64,000 bases of DNA from Marchantia polymorpha subsp. ruderalis. Lineage: Eukaryota > Streptophyta > Marchantiopsida > Marchantiales > Marchantiaceae. Both the position numbers and the translations under genes were made by a program. The DNA lies in assembly GCA_037833965.1 (NCBI GenBank), contig AP031359.1, positions 2,848,001 through 2,912,000 of the forward strand, written 5' to 3'. The notes under the pieces are model-generated. The model was not told the origin of the DNA and made no database searches. It saw only the letters and a list, made by a program, of their open reading frames with translations. Shown here one piece after another: positions 1-9,408 of the stretch (within the stretch, counting starts at the first letter, position 1; every line of letters starts with the position of its first letter).

Positions 1-317
1 AGATACTTGAACAGTTTCCCCTTTACACTTTCGAGTGATTGTTCTTGATTGTACTCCTTCGGGATTTTTCCCTGAATGCCAAAGTGAAGTTTTGTTACTT
101 CAAGTAAGCCTTGGTTGTAATTTAGGTTACGCTGCAGCAGGTGCCTTCAGGGCAACCCCTGTAGTATTTCTGGGAATGACAAGTGCCTAAGAATTCAAAC
201 TCTTCAATAGACTGTTATGGTGTGCTACTGGATCGTTTCTCAGTTGAGTCTCTCAGTTCAAACTTGTGTTCTCTGCGCGTTTTGTGAGTTGAGTGTGTTG
301 TTCACCGCGTGTGAGTG
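1..317 (+). mobile_element. LTR fragment (R-U5 part), plus orientation
   Basis: This stretch matches, almost base for base, the LTR part at about 4941-5257 in the same orientation. It is cut by the window start on the left and by a minus-oriented LTR end at 318 on the right. It holds the second copy of the internal R-U5 repeat, with the recurring phrases TTTGGCATTCAGG (here in its complement) and the block around GAATTCAAACTCTTCAATAG. It has no coding capacity; a 157-codon open frame crossing 217-690 is chance. Confidence 0.8.
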
Positions 318-1392
318 TGTAATAACCCACCAAAGGCTAAAACTGCAGTATGGTGGTAAAAAGGTCGAATCCACAGAGACAGAGGCAACACACAGAGTAC
401 AAAGTGTCACGTTAAACAGACTTTTGGAGAGTTTGAATTCTCATGCGACTGTCACTCCCAGAAATACTGCAAGTGCTCAACTCGGAGGCCACTTGGAGGA
501 TGGTCAACTCGGAGGTCACTCGGAGGATGCTCAACTCGGAGGTCACTCGGAGGATGCACAGTGCAGCGTAAGTCACTCAACACACACACCTGAAACTGGA
601 AAAGCACAACTCGGAAGTCGGTCAGGACCTCCGCTTAGGATTTCAGGGGGAAAAGTCTCTCAAGAGTACATTCAGAGGCTCTGCAGGTAGTGACTCCCAC
701 TCCGGCTTTTACAACCCTCCCGCTAGTTTCTGCTAGCGTAGGAAACCCGGATTGGACTTCCCACTTCGGAACGAAGTCACTCATACGCGGTGGACGTCAC
801 CCTCGACTCACACCAAGCGCAGAGAGTACAGGCCCGACTGAGAAACTCAACTTAGGCACAATCCAATAACACACACACCATAACAGTCTATTGAAGAGTT
901 TGAATTCTTAGGCACTTGTCATTCCCAGAATTACTACAGAGGTGTGCCTTGAGGGGATCTTCTGCAGCGTAACCTGAATTTATAACCAAGGTTTACACGA
1001 AGTAGCAAAACTTCACTTTGGCTTTCAGGGGAAACGTCCCGTAGGAGTACAATCAGGATAAATCACTCGAAGGTGTAAGGGGGAACTGCTCAAGTATCTA
1101 ACTCGCAACCGGCTCTGAGCATCGGCAATCACCCGCAGGTGTAGATCCGCATTACTCAAGTCTCTAACCGGTATACTAGCTCTGAACATTCAGCCGAAGG
1201 CCTTCAGCTGCAAAATGCGGTACCTTCGTCAAGCTGTAGCTCCTCTACGTGGTGCCAGAACTAAACACACAAACACGTCGAGAAAGTGAGTTCCTGATCT
1301 ACACTTCCAAAACTGGGAGATTCCCAAGGCAAAACGCCTTGAACTACTTTATACCCTCTAAGGTCCTAACTAACACTACGCTACCCGCTAGG
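318..1392 (-). mobile_element. LTR 3'-end fragment, minus orientation, inserted in another LTR
   Basis: The left edge is the exact LTR terminus TGTAATAACCC (the complement of GGGTTATTACA), the same edge as at 21854 and 63840. It lies inside a plus-oriented LTR, so this is a nested insertion. The stretch carries both R-U5 repeat modules and a TATA-like box (complement of CTACTTTATACC at 1344-1355). Similarity to other LTRs stops near 1392, before the LTR gene would start, so only the promoter-proximal end of an LTR remains. A target duplication cannot be shown because the far side is missing. Confidence 0.75.
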
Positions 1393-1660
1393 GTGCGAGC
1401 CGCAACAGATCCTACACCTGAGGAGTCGGCGGCTGCCTTCCCCTCTAACTTACAACCTAAATCTAAATCTAACCCTAACCCTAAATCTGAATCCTAAACC
1501 TACTGTACAGAACCGCCAGCGTCTTTACATCCAAGATCTGAGGCTAAATATTTGCAGGCATGCGTGGCCAACTGAGATCAACGGACCCATCAAATTTCAG
1601 ATCCATCCGACCGTCCATCGCAAAGATATGGACTCCGCAAGATCTCTAAACCGCATCCGG
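1393..1660. other. Unassigned stretch between LTR pieces
   Basis: About 270 bases do not resemble any other part of the window by eye. They contain the telomere-like run listed separately and no convincing gene; the open frame across 1249-1497 runs from the LTR into simple sequence. This may be host DNA or part of another repeat. Confidence 0.4.
1454..1500 (+). repeat. Degenerate telomere-like repeat run (CCCTAAA type)
   Basis: About seven imperfect heptamers of the kind CTAAATC, CCCTAAC, CCCTAAA and TCCTAAA follow one another. The plant telomere unit is CCCTAAA. The run is short and degenerate, so it may be an interstitial relic, a microsatellite or chance. Confidence 0.45.
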
Positions 1661-1825
1661 TTCGCCGACCCCGAGTTTGCCGACTCCGAGTTTGCCGCCT
1701 TGAAGTTTGCCGACCTCAAGTTCGCCGACCTCGAGTTCGCCGACCCCGAGTTTGCCGACTCCGAGTTTGCCGCCTTGAAGTTCGCCGACCTCAAGTTCGC
1801 CGACTCCGAGTTCTCCGACCTCGAG
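1661..1825 (+). repeat. 15-bp minisatellite, block 1 (11 units)
   Basis: Eleven successive 15-base units follow the consensus TTCGCCGACYYCGAG. Unit variants recur with a five-unit (75-bp) period: the CCCCGAG, CTCCGAG, CTTGAAG, CCTCAAG order of units 1-4 returns in units 6-9. Because 15 is a multiple of three, several frames stay open on both strands and read EFADPEFADS-type repeats. That is a by-product of the period and not evidence for a gene. Confidence 0.9.
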
Positions 1826-1894
1826 TTCGCCGAAGGCGTTGACCGCCGAAGACGCACTTCCGCACCTTTGCCTATTTGTAACAGTCACTCCCGA

Positions 1895-2000
1895 CACCCA
1901 TAACTCACAGATCCTTGATCTGTTTCAAGAGTTCTTGGGCTCGTTAGAAACGAGCGCGTCGAGTTCTTTCTAACAAGACCCTAACTGAGTCAAACCATTA
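1895..2000 (-). repeat. Conserved U3 block of the LTR family, minus orientation
   Basis: It contains the recurring U3 phrase TTCTTGGGCTCGTT followed by GTCGAGTTCTTTC and AAGACCCTAAC. The same block is seen at about 26845-26905, 38030-38090, 38725-38770, 39465-39510, 51720-51785 and 61430-61490, and inverted at 2375-2450 and 8455-8525. Here it is isolated between two minisatellite blocks, so it is a displaced LTR piece. Confidence 0.7.
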
Positions 2001-2093
2001 CGAGTTGAAAGAGTTATGCCGGTTTTATCCTTCGCCAAAGGCACACTGTCGAAGGCTTGTTATCTGTTATCGCCGAAGGCGCCCGCACGATGT

Positions 2094-2303
2094 TTCGCCG
2101 ACTCCGAGTTCGCCGACTCCGAGTTCGCCGACCTTGAGTTCGCCGACCCCGAGTTCGCCGACCCCGAGTTCGCCGACTCCGAGTTTGCCGACTTGAAGTT
2201 CGCCGACCTCGAGTTCGCCGACCTCAAGTTTGCCAACTCCGAGTTCTCCGACCTCGAGTTCGCCGACCCCGAGTTCGCCGACTCCGAGTTTGCCGACTTG
2301 AAG
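2094..2303 (+). repeat. 15-bp minisatellite, block 2 (14 units)
   Basis: Fourteen units share the TTCGCCGACYYCGAG consensus of block 1, with the CTTGAAG variant recurring at units 7 and 14. The block is directly followed by a plus-oriented U3 segment (from 2343). Blocks 1 and 2 therefore lie on either side of a minus U3 piece, with a plus U3 piece beyond, forming a partly inverted arrangement. Confidence 0.9.
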
Positions 2304-2484
2304 TTGACCCGAAGACGTCCGTCGCCGAAGGCGAACATCTAGAGCCGAAGGCGGATATTCCGCCAACGACGATCTGGTTAGGGTCTTGTTGGAAAGAGCT
2401 CAATGCGCTTGTTCTAACAAGCCCAAGAACTCCTGAAACGGATAAGGGATCACTAAGTTATGAGTGTCGGAAGTTACTGATATG

Positions 2485-2950
2485 TAGCGCCTTCGGCAAC
2501 GGACGATACGCCTTCGGCTCAAGCGCCTTTGGGACAACGCCTTCGGCGGTGTACTCCTTCGCCTGAGCGCCTTTGGCGATAGCGCATTGATATTAGGTCA
2601 ACATCTTCGGGGCAAGCGACTTCGGCCATACGCCTTCAGCGGTACGTCCTCGATAGACACGTGCGCCTTCAGCAGAACAGGACACTTGCAGCGAGAGCGC
2701 CTTCGGTGGGACAAGACAGAACAACGGAAAGGACAAGACGCATTGACTTTGGTCAACGCCTTCAGCGATGCACCTACGTTGACGGACACCTTCAAAAGTA
2801 CGCCTTTGGCGCTGCGGGAAAGTGCCTTCGGCGGAAGACGTACGCCTTCAGCCGTGCGCCTTCGACGATGCGGAAAGGAAAAATCGGGAATCGGCCAGAG
2901 GCGAAGTTCTTCGCCGCCACGCCTTCGGCGCTGCACGAGCAGGGCTAAGT
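2485..2950. repeat. Swarm of CGCCTTCGGCG-type short palindromes
   Basis: The 9-11 base palindrome GCCTTCGGC (often with flanking C and G) and one-base variants such as CGCCTTTGGCG and CGCCTTCAGCG occur roughly every 20-40 bases. They are not evenly spaced. The same motif is scattered through every U3 and LTR gene in the window. Confidence 0.8.
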
Positions 2951-3395
2951 CGATGGACGACTGCGGAAAATTCAATTCCGTTCAAATTCAATTCTCGTGC
3001 GTGTGAGTCCGCGCAACGGCGGGGCGTGAAGCCGAGCGTGCGAAGGAGGCCGTTACGCCTCCAAGCCGGCGCGGCAATCAAGTGGGTCGATACCCACGCC
3101 CAAGTGTCAAACGGTGAAATCTTGTTTGCCAAAGGCGGACGTCTCATTATTGGAATTGCAAATTTGATTTCTCTCGAGCAACGAGTGCGTAGCAAGAAAT
3201 TGGCGGAGAGAAATCAGAGAGAATTGCGACTCGCGGGGAATTGCAGGATAGCACGCAGCAGCTGAGTGCGCGGCCGAGGAACTTGCTAGTGAGAGGAGGA
3301 GCTCACGGAGAGATTGAGTCCGCGTGCAAGAAGCTTGAAGACCGCAGAGGAAAGGTTGCAGACTTCTGACGCGCGCGAGTGAATTCAAGAACGCG

Positions 3396-4490
3396 ATGTC
3401 AAAGGTTACACAGCTGCGGATGATTCCGCTGAAGCTACCGCAAATTGGGTTGCGCGCATTTCAGCAACAGCTGACTGCAGTAAAACTCAATTTCCTCCTG
3501 TGGGGATGGAATTGGGTGTGCCAGGATATGGTTCGCGAGTGGCTGAAGGGCAAGGATCAACCTACGCGCGGATATCGACCGCACCCGGAGCGATGGAAAG
3601 TCTACGATTGGGAGCAGGTGCTGGGAAGATGCGCGGAAGAAGAAGGCCATCTTCTGTTCGAGAGCAAGAGTATCAAGGTTACGAAGGGGGAAAAGATTTC
3701 CTTCGGGACCCTATTCAAGAGCAGCAAGTCCAGCAAGAACGGGTACAAAACCCGAGATTACAAGGATCGCTTCCGTAGGAATGTCGCAATAACACTCATT
3801 CAACTTTTGCAGCCGCACAAGACCACCTACATGACTTCTTGATAGGTGGCGTTCGTGGAGCTGGCGTTGGCCGGAGCTCCGATTCATTGGGCTCGCATTC
3901 TGTGGAAGGCGACGAGACAACATGCGTTCGAGGAGAAGGGAGGATCAATCAATCACCTCTCCCCCTTCTTGATCAATTTCTATCGATCGATGGGATGTCT
4001 GACCGCGACAGAGCGAGTGCAATTCCCATTGCTGTCACGTAGCAATCCGGGACGGTATGTGAAGGACGTCAAAGTCGACACCAACGAAGACGAGACACCC
4101 GCCTGCACGCCACCAGCTCAACCGAGGGCAGAGTAAGAATCGCTCGCAGCACGAGTGCCGCGGAAGCGAAGGTGGGAAGGAGAAGCGGAGCAGAGCCAGC
4201 AACGCGAGGGTGCTACTCCCAATCAAAAGCGGCCACTAACAGAGCTCTGCAATCGGCCCAATCAGAAGGCACGCAGGCTCGTCTTGCTAGCAAGCAGCGC
4301 GGAGACGGGGCGTGATGTAGAGGGAAGAAACTCACCATTCTTGGGGGAGGATGTGAGTGCACGAATTGCAGAGAGGTCAGCGGATCTCCCTACACCGAAG
4401 GCATGGACGCCTTTGGCGGAAGCGAGAAGGCCTTGGGGTCAAGGGAGACAACACGCGGCACCGACGAATGTGCCGGCGACGGACTAGTGC
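3396..4490 (+). pseudogene. LTR-borne gene, decayed copy (element F upstream LTR)
   Basis: Homologous to the intact LTR genes of element A. It begins at the methionine that is conserved in all copies, followed by the pattern LRMxPLxLPQxGLRAF. The conserved domain follows, with FLLWGWN, MVREWL, an RG-rPH-W segment and the SPFLINFYRS segment near 3960. Beyond it the Pro/Arg-rich middle is recognisable, but the coiled-coil part is not. The copy is the most diverged in the window and broken in many places. No function beyond that inferred for the family is suggested. Confidence 0.7.
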
Positions 4491-4681
4491 TTCGCTTCCG
4501 AGCAAGTACCATTCGATGACTCGACCTGGGGTCAGGAGCCTCGGGTGGGGCTGCGCAGTAGAGCCGAGGACTGGTCGGATAGGGAGTTAGTGCGCGGTAG
4601 TCCGTCGCGCAGGAGACATAGCAGATGACATGCAGTGTCGTGCAGCGTAGTGTAGTGTAGAGTGTTAGTTAGGACCTCAGA

Positions 4682-4694
4682 GGGTATAAAGTAG
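4682..4694 (+). promoter_or_regulatory. TATA box of the element F upstream LTR
   Basis: GGGTATAAAGTAG lies about 1 kb before the LTR end, at the same place as in every other LTR here. The following GTTCAAGGCGTTTTGCCTTG palindromic stretch is also conserved. Transcription would be expected to start about 30 bases downstream. Confidence 0.6.
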
Positions 4695-5698
4695 TTCAAG
4701 GCGTTTTGCCTTGGGATTCTTCCAGTTTCGAAAGTGCAGATTAGGAATTCATTTTCTCTGCGTGTTTGTGTCCTTAGTTCTGTCACCGCGCAAGAGGAGC
4801 TACAGCTTGACGAAGATACCGCATTTTGTAGCTGAAGGCCTTCGGCCGAATGTTCAGAGCTAGTGTACTGGTTAGATACTTGAGCAGTTTGGATCTACGC
4901 CTGCGGGTGATTGCTGAATGCTCAGAGCAAGTAACTGGTTAGATACTTGAGCAGTTTGTCCTTACACCTTCGGGTGATTGTTCCTGTTTGTACTCCTTCG
5001 GGATGTTTCCCCTGAATGCCAAAGTGAAGTTTTGTTACTTCGAGTAAGCCTTGGTTGTAATTCAGGTTACGCTACAGAAGGCGCCCTCGGGGCAAACCTT
5101 TGTAGTATTTCTGAGAATGACTAGTGCCTGAGAATTCAAACTCGTCAATAGATTGTTATGGTGTGCCACTGGATCTTTTCTCAGTTGAGTTTCTCAGTTC
5201 GGACCTGTATTCTCTGCGCGTTTTGTGAGTTGAGTGTGTTGTTCACCGCGTGTGAGTGACTTCGGTTTGACGAGGATACCGCATCCAAAGTAGGAAGGCC
5301 AATCCGGATGCCCTGCGCTAGCAGAAACAAGTGGAAGGGTTGTAAAAGCCGGAGTTAGGAGTCACTGCCTGCAGAGCCTCTAAATGTACTCGTGAGAAAC
5401 TTTTCCCCGAAAATCTTGAGTGGAGGTCCTAACCGACCTCTGTGCTTTTCCAGTTTCAGGTGTTTGTTGGGGTGAACTACGCTGCACTATGCGTCCTCCG
5501 AGTGACCTCCGAGTTGAGCACTTGCACTATTTTTGGGAGTGACAGTCGCCTGAGAATTCAAACTCTACAATAGTCTGTAAAATGTGACACTTTGTACTCT
5601 GTGTGTTGCCTCTGTCCCTGTGGGTTTGATCTTTTTGCTGCTATACTGCAGTTTTAGCCTTTGGTGGGTTATTACATAAGAAGCCGACAACTTCTTTT

Positions 5699-5717
5699 TG
5701 GCGCCGCTGCTGGGGAC
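5699..5717 (+). other. Primer-binding site of element F
   Basis: TGGCGCCGCTGCTGGGGAC resembles the complement of the 3' end of plant tRNA-Asp, the primer type known from Athila elements. It lies 22 bases after the LTR end. The spacer holds a small inverted repeat (AAGAAG / CTTCTT). Confidence 0.75.
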
Positions 5718-5759
5718 AATGCGTCAGCACCGGAGTACGTGAGCAGCAATGCTCGGTGA

Positions 5760-7600
5760 ATGTCGATAGGAGAAGGTGGGGGCAAACTAAGTGCGCGAGC
5801 CACCCGAAAACTCCGTCGAGATTCACAGAAAGCCGTGGAAGAAAAATGGCGTCAGAAGGAGAAAACTAAAACATCGGAAACATTACCCAAGTCCAGTTCG
5901 GCCAACGCCACTGACGAAGAAACAACCATTGCATCTAAACCAAACTTCGTGCTCACGTTAGAAATACCCTTCATCAAATCTCTCCTAAACTTAGATCAGA
6001 CTGCCCAAAGGCCGTCGACAGACTACCCAATGGCGGACGGACTAGCCAACCCTCGCCCGATGTACTCTCAACCTTTTACGAAACATTCATATCCGAAGTA
6101 CAAGGGGAGCGGGGATGATGACGATGCCGACTCGTATATCAAGCTTTTTGAATCCGTGTCGGTTACCAACCGCGAGACCAGCGATGATGATAGGCTGCGG
6201 ATATTTCCCAGCCAGCTGCGCAAGAAGGCGCGCAGCTGGTACAACCACGAGAGTACCAACCCGAATGGTTTGCATACATGGGCTCAGCTGAAGGAGAAGT
6301 TCCTTAGACGATTCCGCGAGCTTGGCTACGACAGTCAGGTGTTAACCAAACTGCGTAACCTCCAACGAGAACGGAAGGAGAACCTTCGTGACTATATGGA
6401 GAGGTTCCAAGACCTTCTCAACAGAATTTTGAAGACGGGACTAGGATTCCCTTTCTCATTCCAGCAAGCGGTGGACTGGTACGTGACCGGGTTAACAAGG
6501 GAGATGGAAACATTTTGCAGACGAGGGAATTGCGACACCATCGAAGACGTCCTCGCATCGGAAGAAGCCTATGAGACCTCCACGCTCAACCGAAGAGGAA
6601 GAGAGCGAAGGGACTCGGTGGGACAAAAGACGAAAGGAGGACGAAGGAAGCGACGAGGAGCTACGCCTTCGTCGGAAGAACTGTCCTCGGCCGAAGGTAG
6701 TACTTCATCGGAAGAGGAGACATCCTCGTCGGAAGAAGACAGGAAGAAGAAAAAGCGTGGAGCGGCAAAGAAGAAGGGCCATAGAAGGGCTATCACGGAC
6801 AAAGGTTCGGGAGAGATTGCATCCAAGGTCGAGACCTTGGTTAAGGATTTTGCGGACTTGAAAGTCCACGTGGTGGGCGGCCAAGACCGACGGAAGTCAC
6901 CAGGGAGGTTGCGGGCAAACCTCTAGTGTACTACGTGCGGGCAAATGGGACATGCTAATACAGAATGCCTCATCACTCGGCCGTCTTATCCAGTGAATGC
7001 AGTTGAATGGGCACCTAAGTGGGAAAACCCACCGTATTATTCTGCCAGTACATATACCGCGGTATGCTCCAAGGGACATGGCAACTACGTTACCTCAGAG
7101 GCGCATGGTACCTCCGGGAACGTATAATCAACCGCCATCTCGGGCCTGCTACAATTGTGGAAAAGTGGGGCATTACTCTCCCCAATGCCCCCACCCAAAA
7201 AGACAGACAGGGTATGTTCCGACATGCAACAACTGTCAAAAATCTGGGCATAGAGCAGTAGAATGTGACCAACCCCTAGCGAGCCGACCGACCGTGCGCT
7301 TTGTGATGCCCCCTGCGAAGGAAGAAGTTCAGGTCAATCAAGTCGATCTGAGTTCAGACAAGAACGATGAGGAGGAAGAATGGCCAGAAGAAGAAGTTAT
7401 GTGCGGCAGGGTGGAGACTTTCGTCCTCGAAGAGGTCAAAAGACAACGAGAGGGATACACGCAGGAACAATCGCAAGTGCGAAGGCCGGAAGTCGAGAGG
7501 AGAGGAGAAGGCTAGTAGCAAGGCAGACGCGAGGTCTGCAGGTACGTCTTCCGCGCGGACTGAGAAGAAGACCGACGAGGATGCAGTACAAGTCTAAGAC
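5760..7600 (+). pseudogene. gag region of element F
   Basis: The frame starts about 60 bases after the primer site and reads the family Gag: a Ser/Lys-rich N-terminus, the PMADG-x-AN and KHSYPKYKGSGDDDDADSYIKLFESVS block, and the capsid-like retrotransposon gag domain (SWYNHES, W-QLKEKFLRRFRELG, QAVDWYVTGLTREMETFCRR). An alternating acidic and basic Ser/Glu/Lys stretch and CCHC zinc knuckles (for example CYNCGKVGHYSPQC near 7150) follow. Protease, reverse transcriptase and integrase are absent from this element. The region has several breaks. Confidence 0.8.
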
Positions 7601-7734
7601 GGGAGTACGTCTCGGACATTAAGGACGAAGTCACCAAACTTCTCAAAGAAGCATTCCGAATCGGACGCCGACGGAAGAACGAAAGACGTCGGGACCTTCT
7701 ACCACTCCCTCGTTAGCAACCACGGAACAGCGTA

Positions 7735-8158
7735 GGACGGTGGCGGCTGCGCCAAAGGCGCTTCACCCGAAGTCTTCTAAGCCGAAGGCTCCTTCCTACT
7801 CTGCTCCTGCGCCGAAGGCGCTTGAGCCGAAGGCTTTTGACCCAAAATCGAGTCATCGAAAGGTACTTGCTCGGAAGCCAAGCACTTCTCCGTCGCTGGC
7901 ACGCTGGCCGATGCCGCATGCCGTCTTCCTTGGCTTGAAAGCCTTTGTGCTTCCTTCGAAGGCATCCGTGCCTTTGGTGTAGGGAGGTCCGTTGTCCTCC
8001 CAAAGACTCCTACACTCGCATCCTCCCCCGAGGATGGCGAGTTTCTTCTCTCCGGTGTCCGGTCTCCGCACAACTCGCCGGCAGTATAAGCTTGCGTGCT
8101 TTTTGCTTCGGCCAACTGGAGGGCTCGTGGGTCGCTCGACTTCGGGTGGGAGCAGCGG
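7735..8158 (-). pseudogene. Inverted fragment of the LTR-borne gene
   Basis: On the minus strand this reads the middle part of the LTR gene (KARxLxLPASxAETG, the SPSSGED block, LPTPKA), most like the copy at about 4260-4490 on the plus strand. It sits where pol would be expected and runs opposite to the surrounding element, so it records an inverted insertion or rearrangement. It is too short to act as a gene. Confidence 0.65.
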
Positions 8159-8572
8159 TGTGGTAACCCACTTTTTGTATTTTTGCGGAATTTAAAACAT
8201 TTTTGGAAAACTGTACCACGGCAGCAATGTAAATAGCCATCGGTACATTAAAATAGAGTGAAACTGGATGATCTCGTAGAATCTCGTAGAATCCAGGAGT
8301 TGGGCGCAATGTCTGGAACAGGCGCCGCCCTAAACGACGGGCTCTGAAGGAGTACCCCTTCGGCGCAAGGCGCATAATCCGCCTGCGGCGCTACGCCTTT
8401 GGCGCTAGAGGAATCCCTCAGAATCTATGCAATTCCTTGCAACTCAAACGCCTTGATTTGGTTAGGGTCTTGTTGAAAAGAGCTCAACGCGCTGGTTCTA
8501 ACGAGCCCAAGAACGCTTGGAACGGATTAGGACTCAGGGAGTTGTGACGGTCGAAAGATACGAAGACCTGCG

Positions 8573-9075
8573 CCTACGCATAGACGAGGGAAGTTCGCCT
8601 ACGCATAGGCGAAATAGGGTTTGACGACGGCGGAGAGACCGCCGAGAATGCCGCCTCCGCATAGGCGGGGAGGACTTGCACCTACGCATAGGCAAACGGA
8701 GATCGCCTACGCATAGGCGCTTCGACGTCGGCGGGAAGTCCTCCTTCGGGGTTGGAACTTGTACGGCGCCTTCGGTGCCAGCGCATCACGGTTGGATGAG
8801 GACCCAACGGAGTAGCAAAATCCGTACGGACCGTACGGACTGTACGGACGGAACGGACGAGTGCGCCTTCGGCTGGTCGGGATTTCGGAGACAAGAGCAC
8901 CGACGGAGAGGCGAGAGAGAGATGGACAGACTGGACGGAGTCCGTTGACCGCGGTCAACACCTTCGGCACAGCCGCCTTCGGCGCTGTGCCTACGGCGAG
9001 GGACCTGCGCGGACGAGCGTCTTGTGTGCGGACGGATTTCGCCTACGCATAGGCGAACGCCTACGCACAGGCGGA
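8573..9075. repeat. GCCTACGCATAGGC palindromes and GTACGGAC tandem run in U3
   Basis: Seven or more copies of the 14-base near-palindrome GCCTACGCATAGGC lie near 8573, 8599, 8653, 8682, 8705, 9046 and 9060. At 8820-8855 a tandem run of about ten-base units of the kind CCGTACGGAC is itself palindromic. The matching part of the other LTRs carries GCCTGTGCACAGGC and a shorter run of the same GTACGGAC units (for example 20740-20765). Confidence 0.8.
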
Positions 9076-9408
9076 TGAAGTTCGACGCCGGCGGAAGCTC
9101 CGTCGGGGATTTCGCCTACACAGAAGGGAGTTCGGCTTTTGTCCTATGCGCGGACAAACGCCTTCGGTGGAGCGGGACTAGCCAAGTTGAAGTACGGAGA
9201 AATGCAGCGCGTCGGCAAGAAATCCGCCTTGGGCGCTGCGCGACCATGGCCGCGGCGTGGTACGCTGGCATAGTTCAAATTGCCAATTCGAGCGTGTGAG
9301 TGAAGGCGCGTCGGCGGAGCGTGAAGCCGCGCGTGAGAGAGAAGGCCATTATACCTCGGAGCCGGCGCAGTCATCAAGTGATTCGGCTTTCACGACCGAA
9401 AGCCGACC

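Larger units (their letters stand above)
2343..5676 (+). mobile_element. Element F, upstream giant LTR (5' end missing)
   Basis: In plus orientation this has the LTR order: U3 block (2375-2460), a palindrome-rich U3 stretch, a decayed LTR gene, a TATA box, two R-U5 repeat modules and the LTR end ATTACA at 5676. A primer-binding site follows at 5699. The extreme LTR start (TGTGGTA) is not present. Its U3 is packed with CGCCTTCGGCG-type palindromes, while the downstream LTR at 8159-12828 uses GCCTACGCATAGGC instead. The two are therefore unlikely to be a pair from one insertion. Confidence 0.75.

Noticed and set aside
1454-1500. True telomere or chromosome end
   Set aside because: Too short and degenerate, and flanked on both sides by retrotransposon sequence.
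1597-2366. Genes coding for EFADPEFADS-type repeat proteins on either strand
   Set aside because: A 15-bp period keeps several frames open automatically; no start context, no non-repeat domain.
2587-3265. Protein genes in the region between the minisatellite and the F LTR gene
   Set aside because: Overlapping open frames on both strands come from GC-rich U3 palindromes; none resembles a known family.
8573-8730. CRISPR array
   Set aside because: The palindromes are short (14 bases), unevenly spaced, variable, and sit in a plant LTR; no cas genes.
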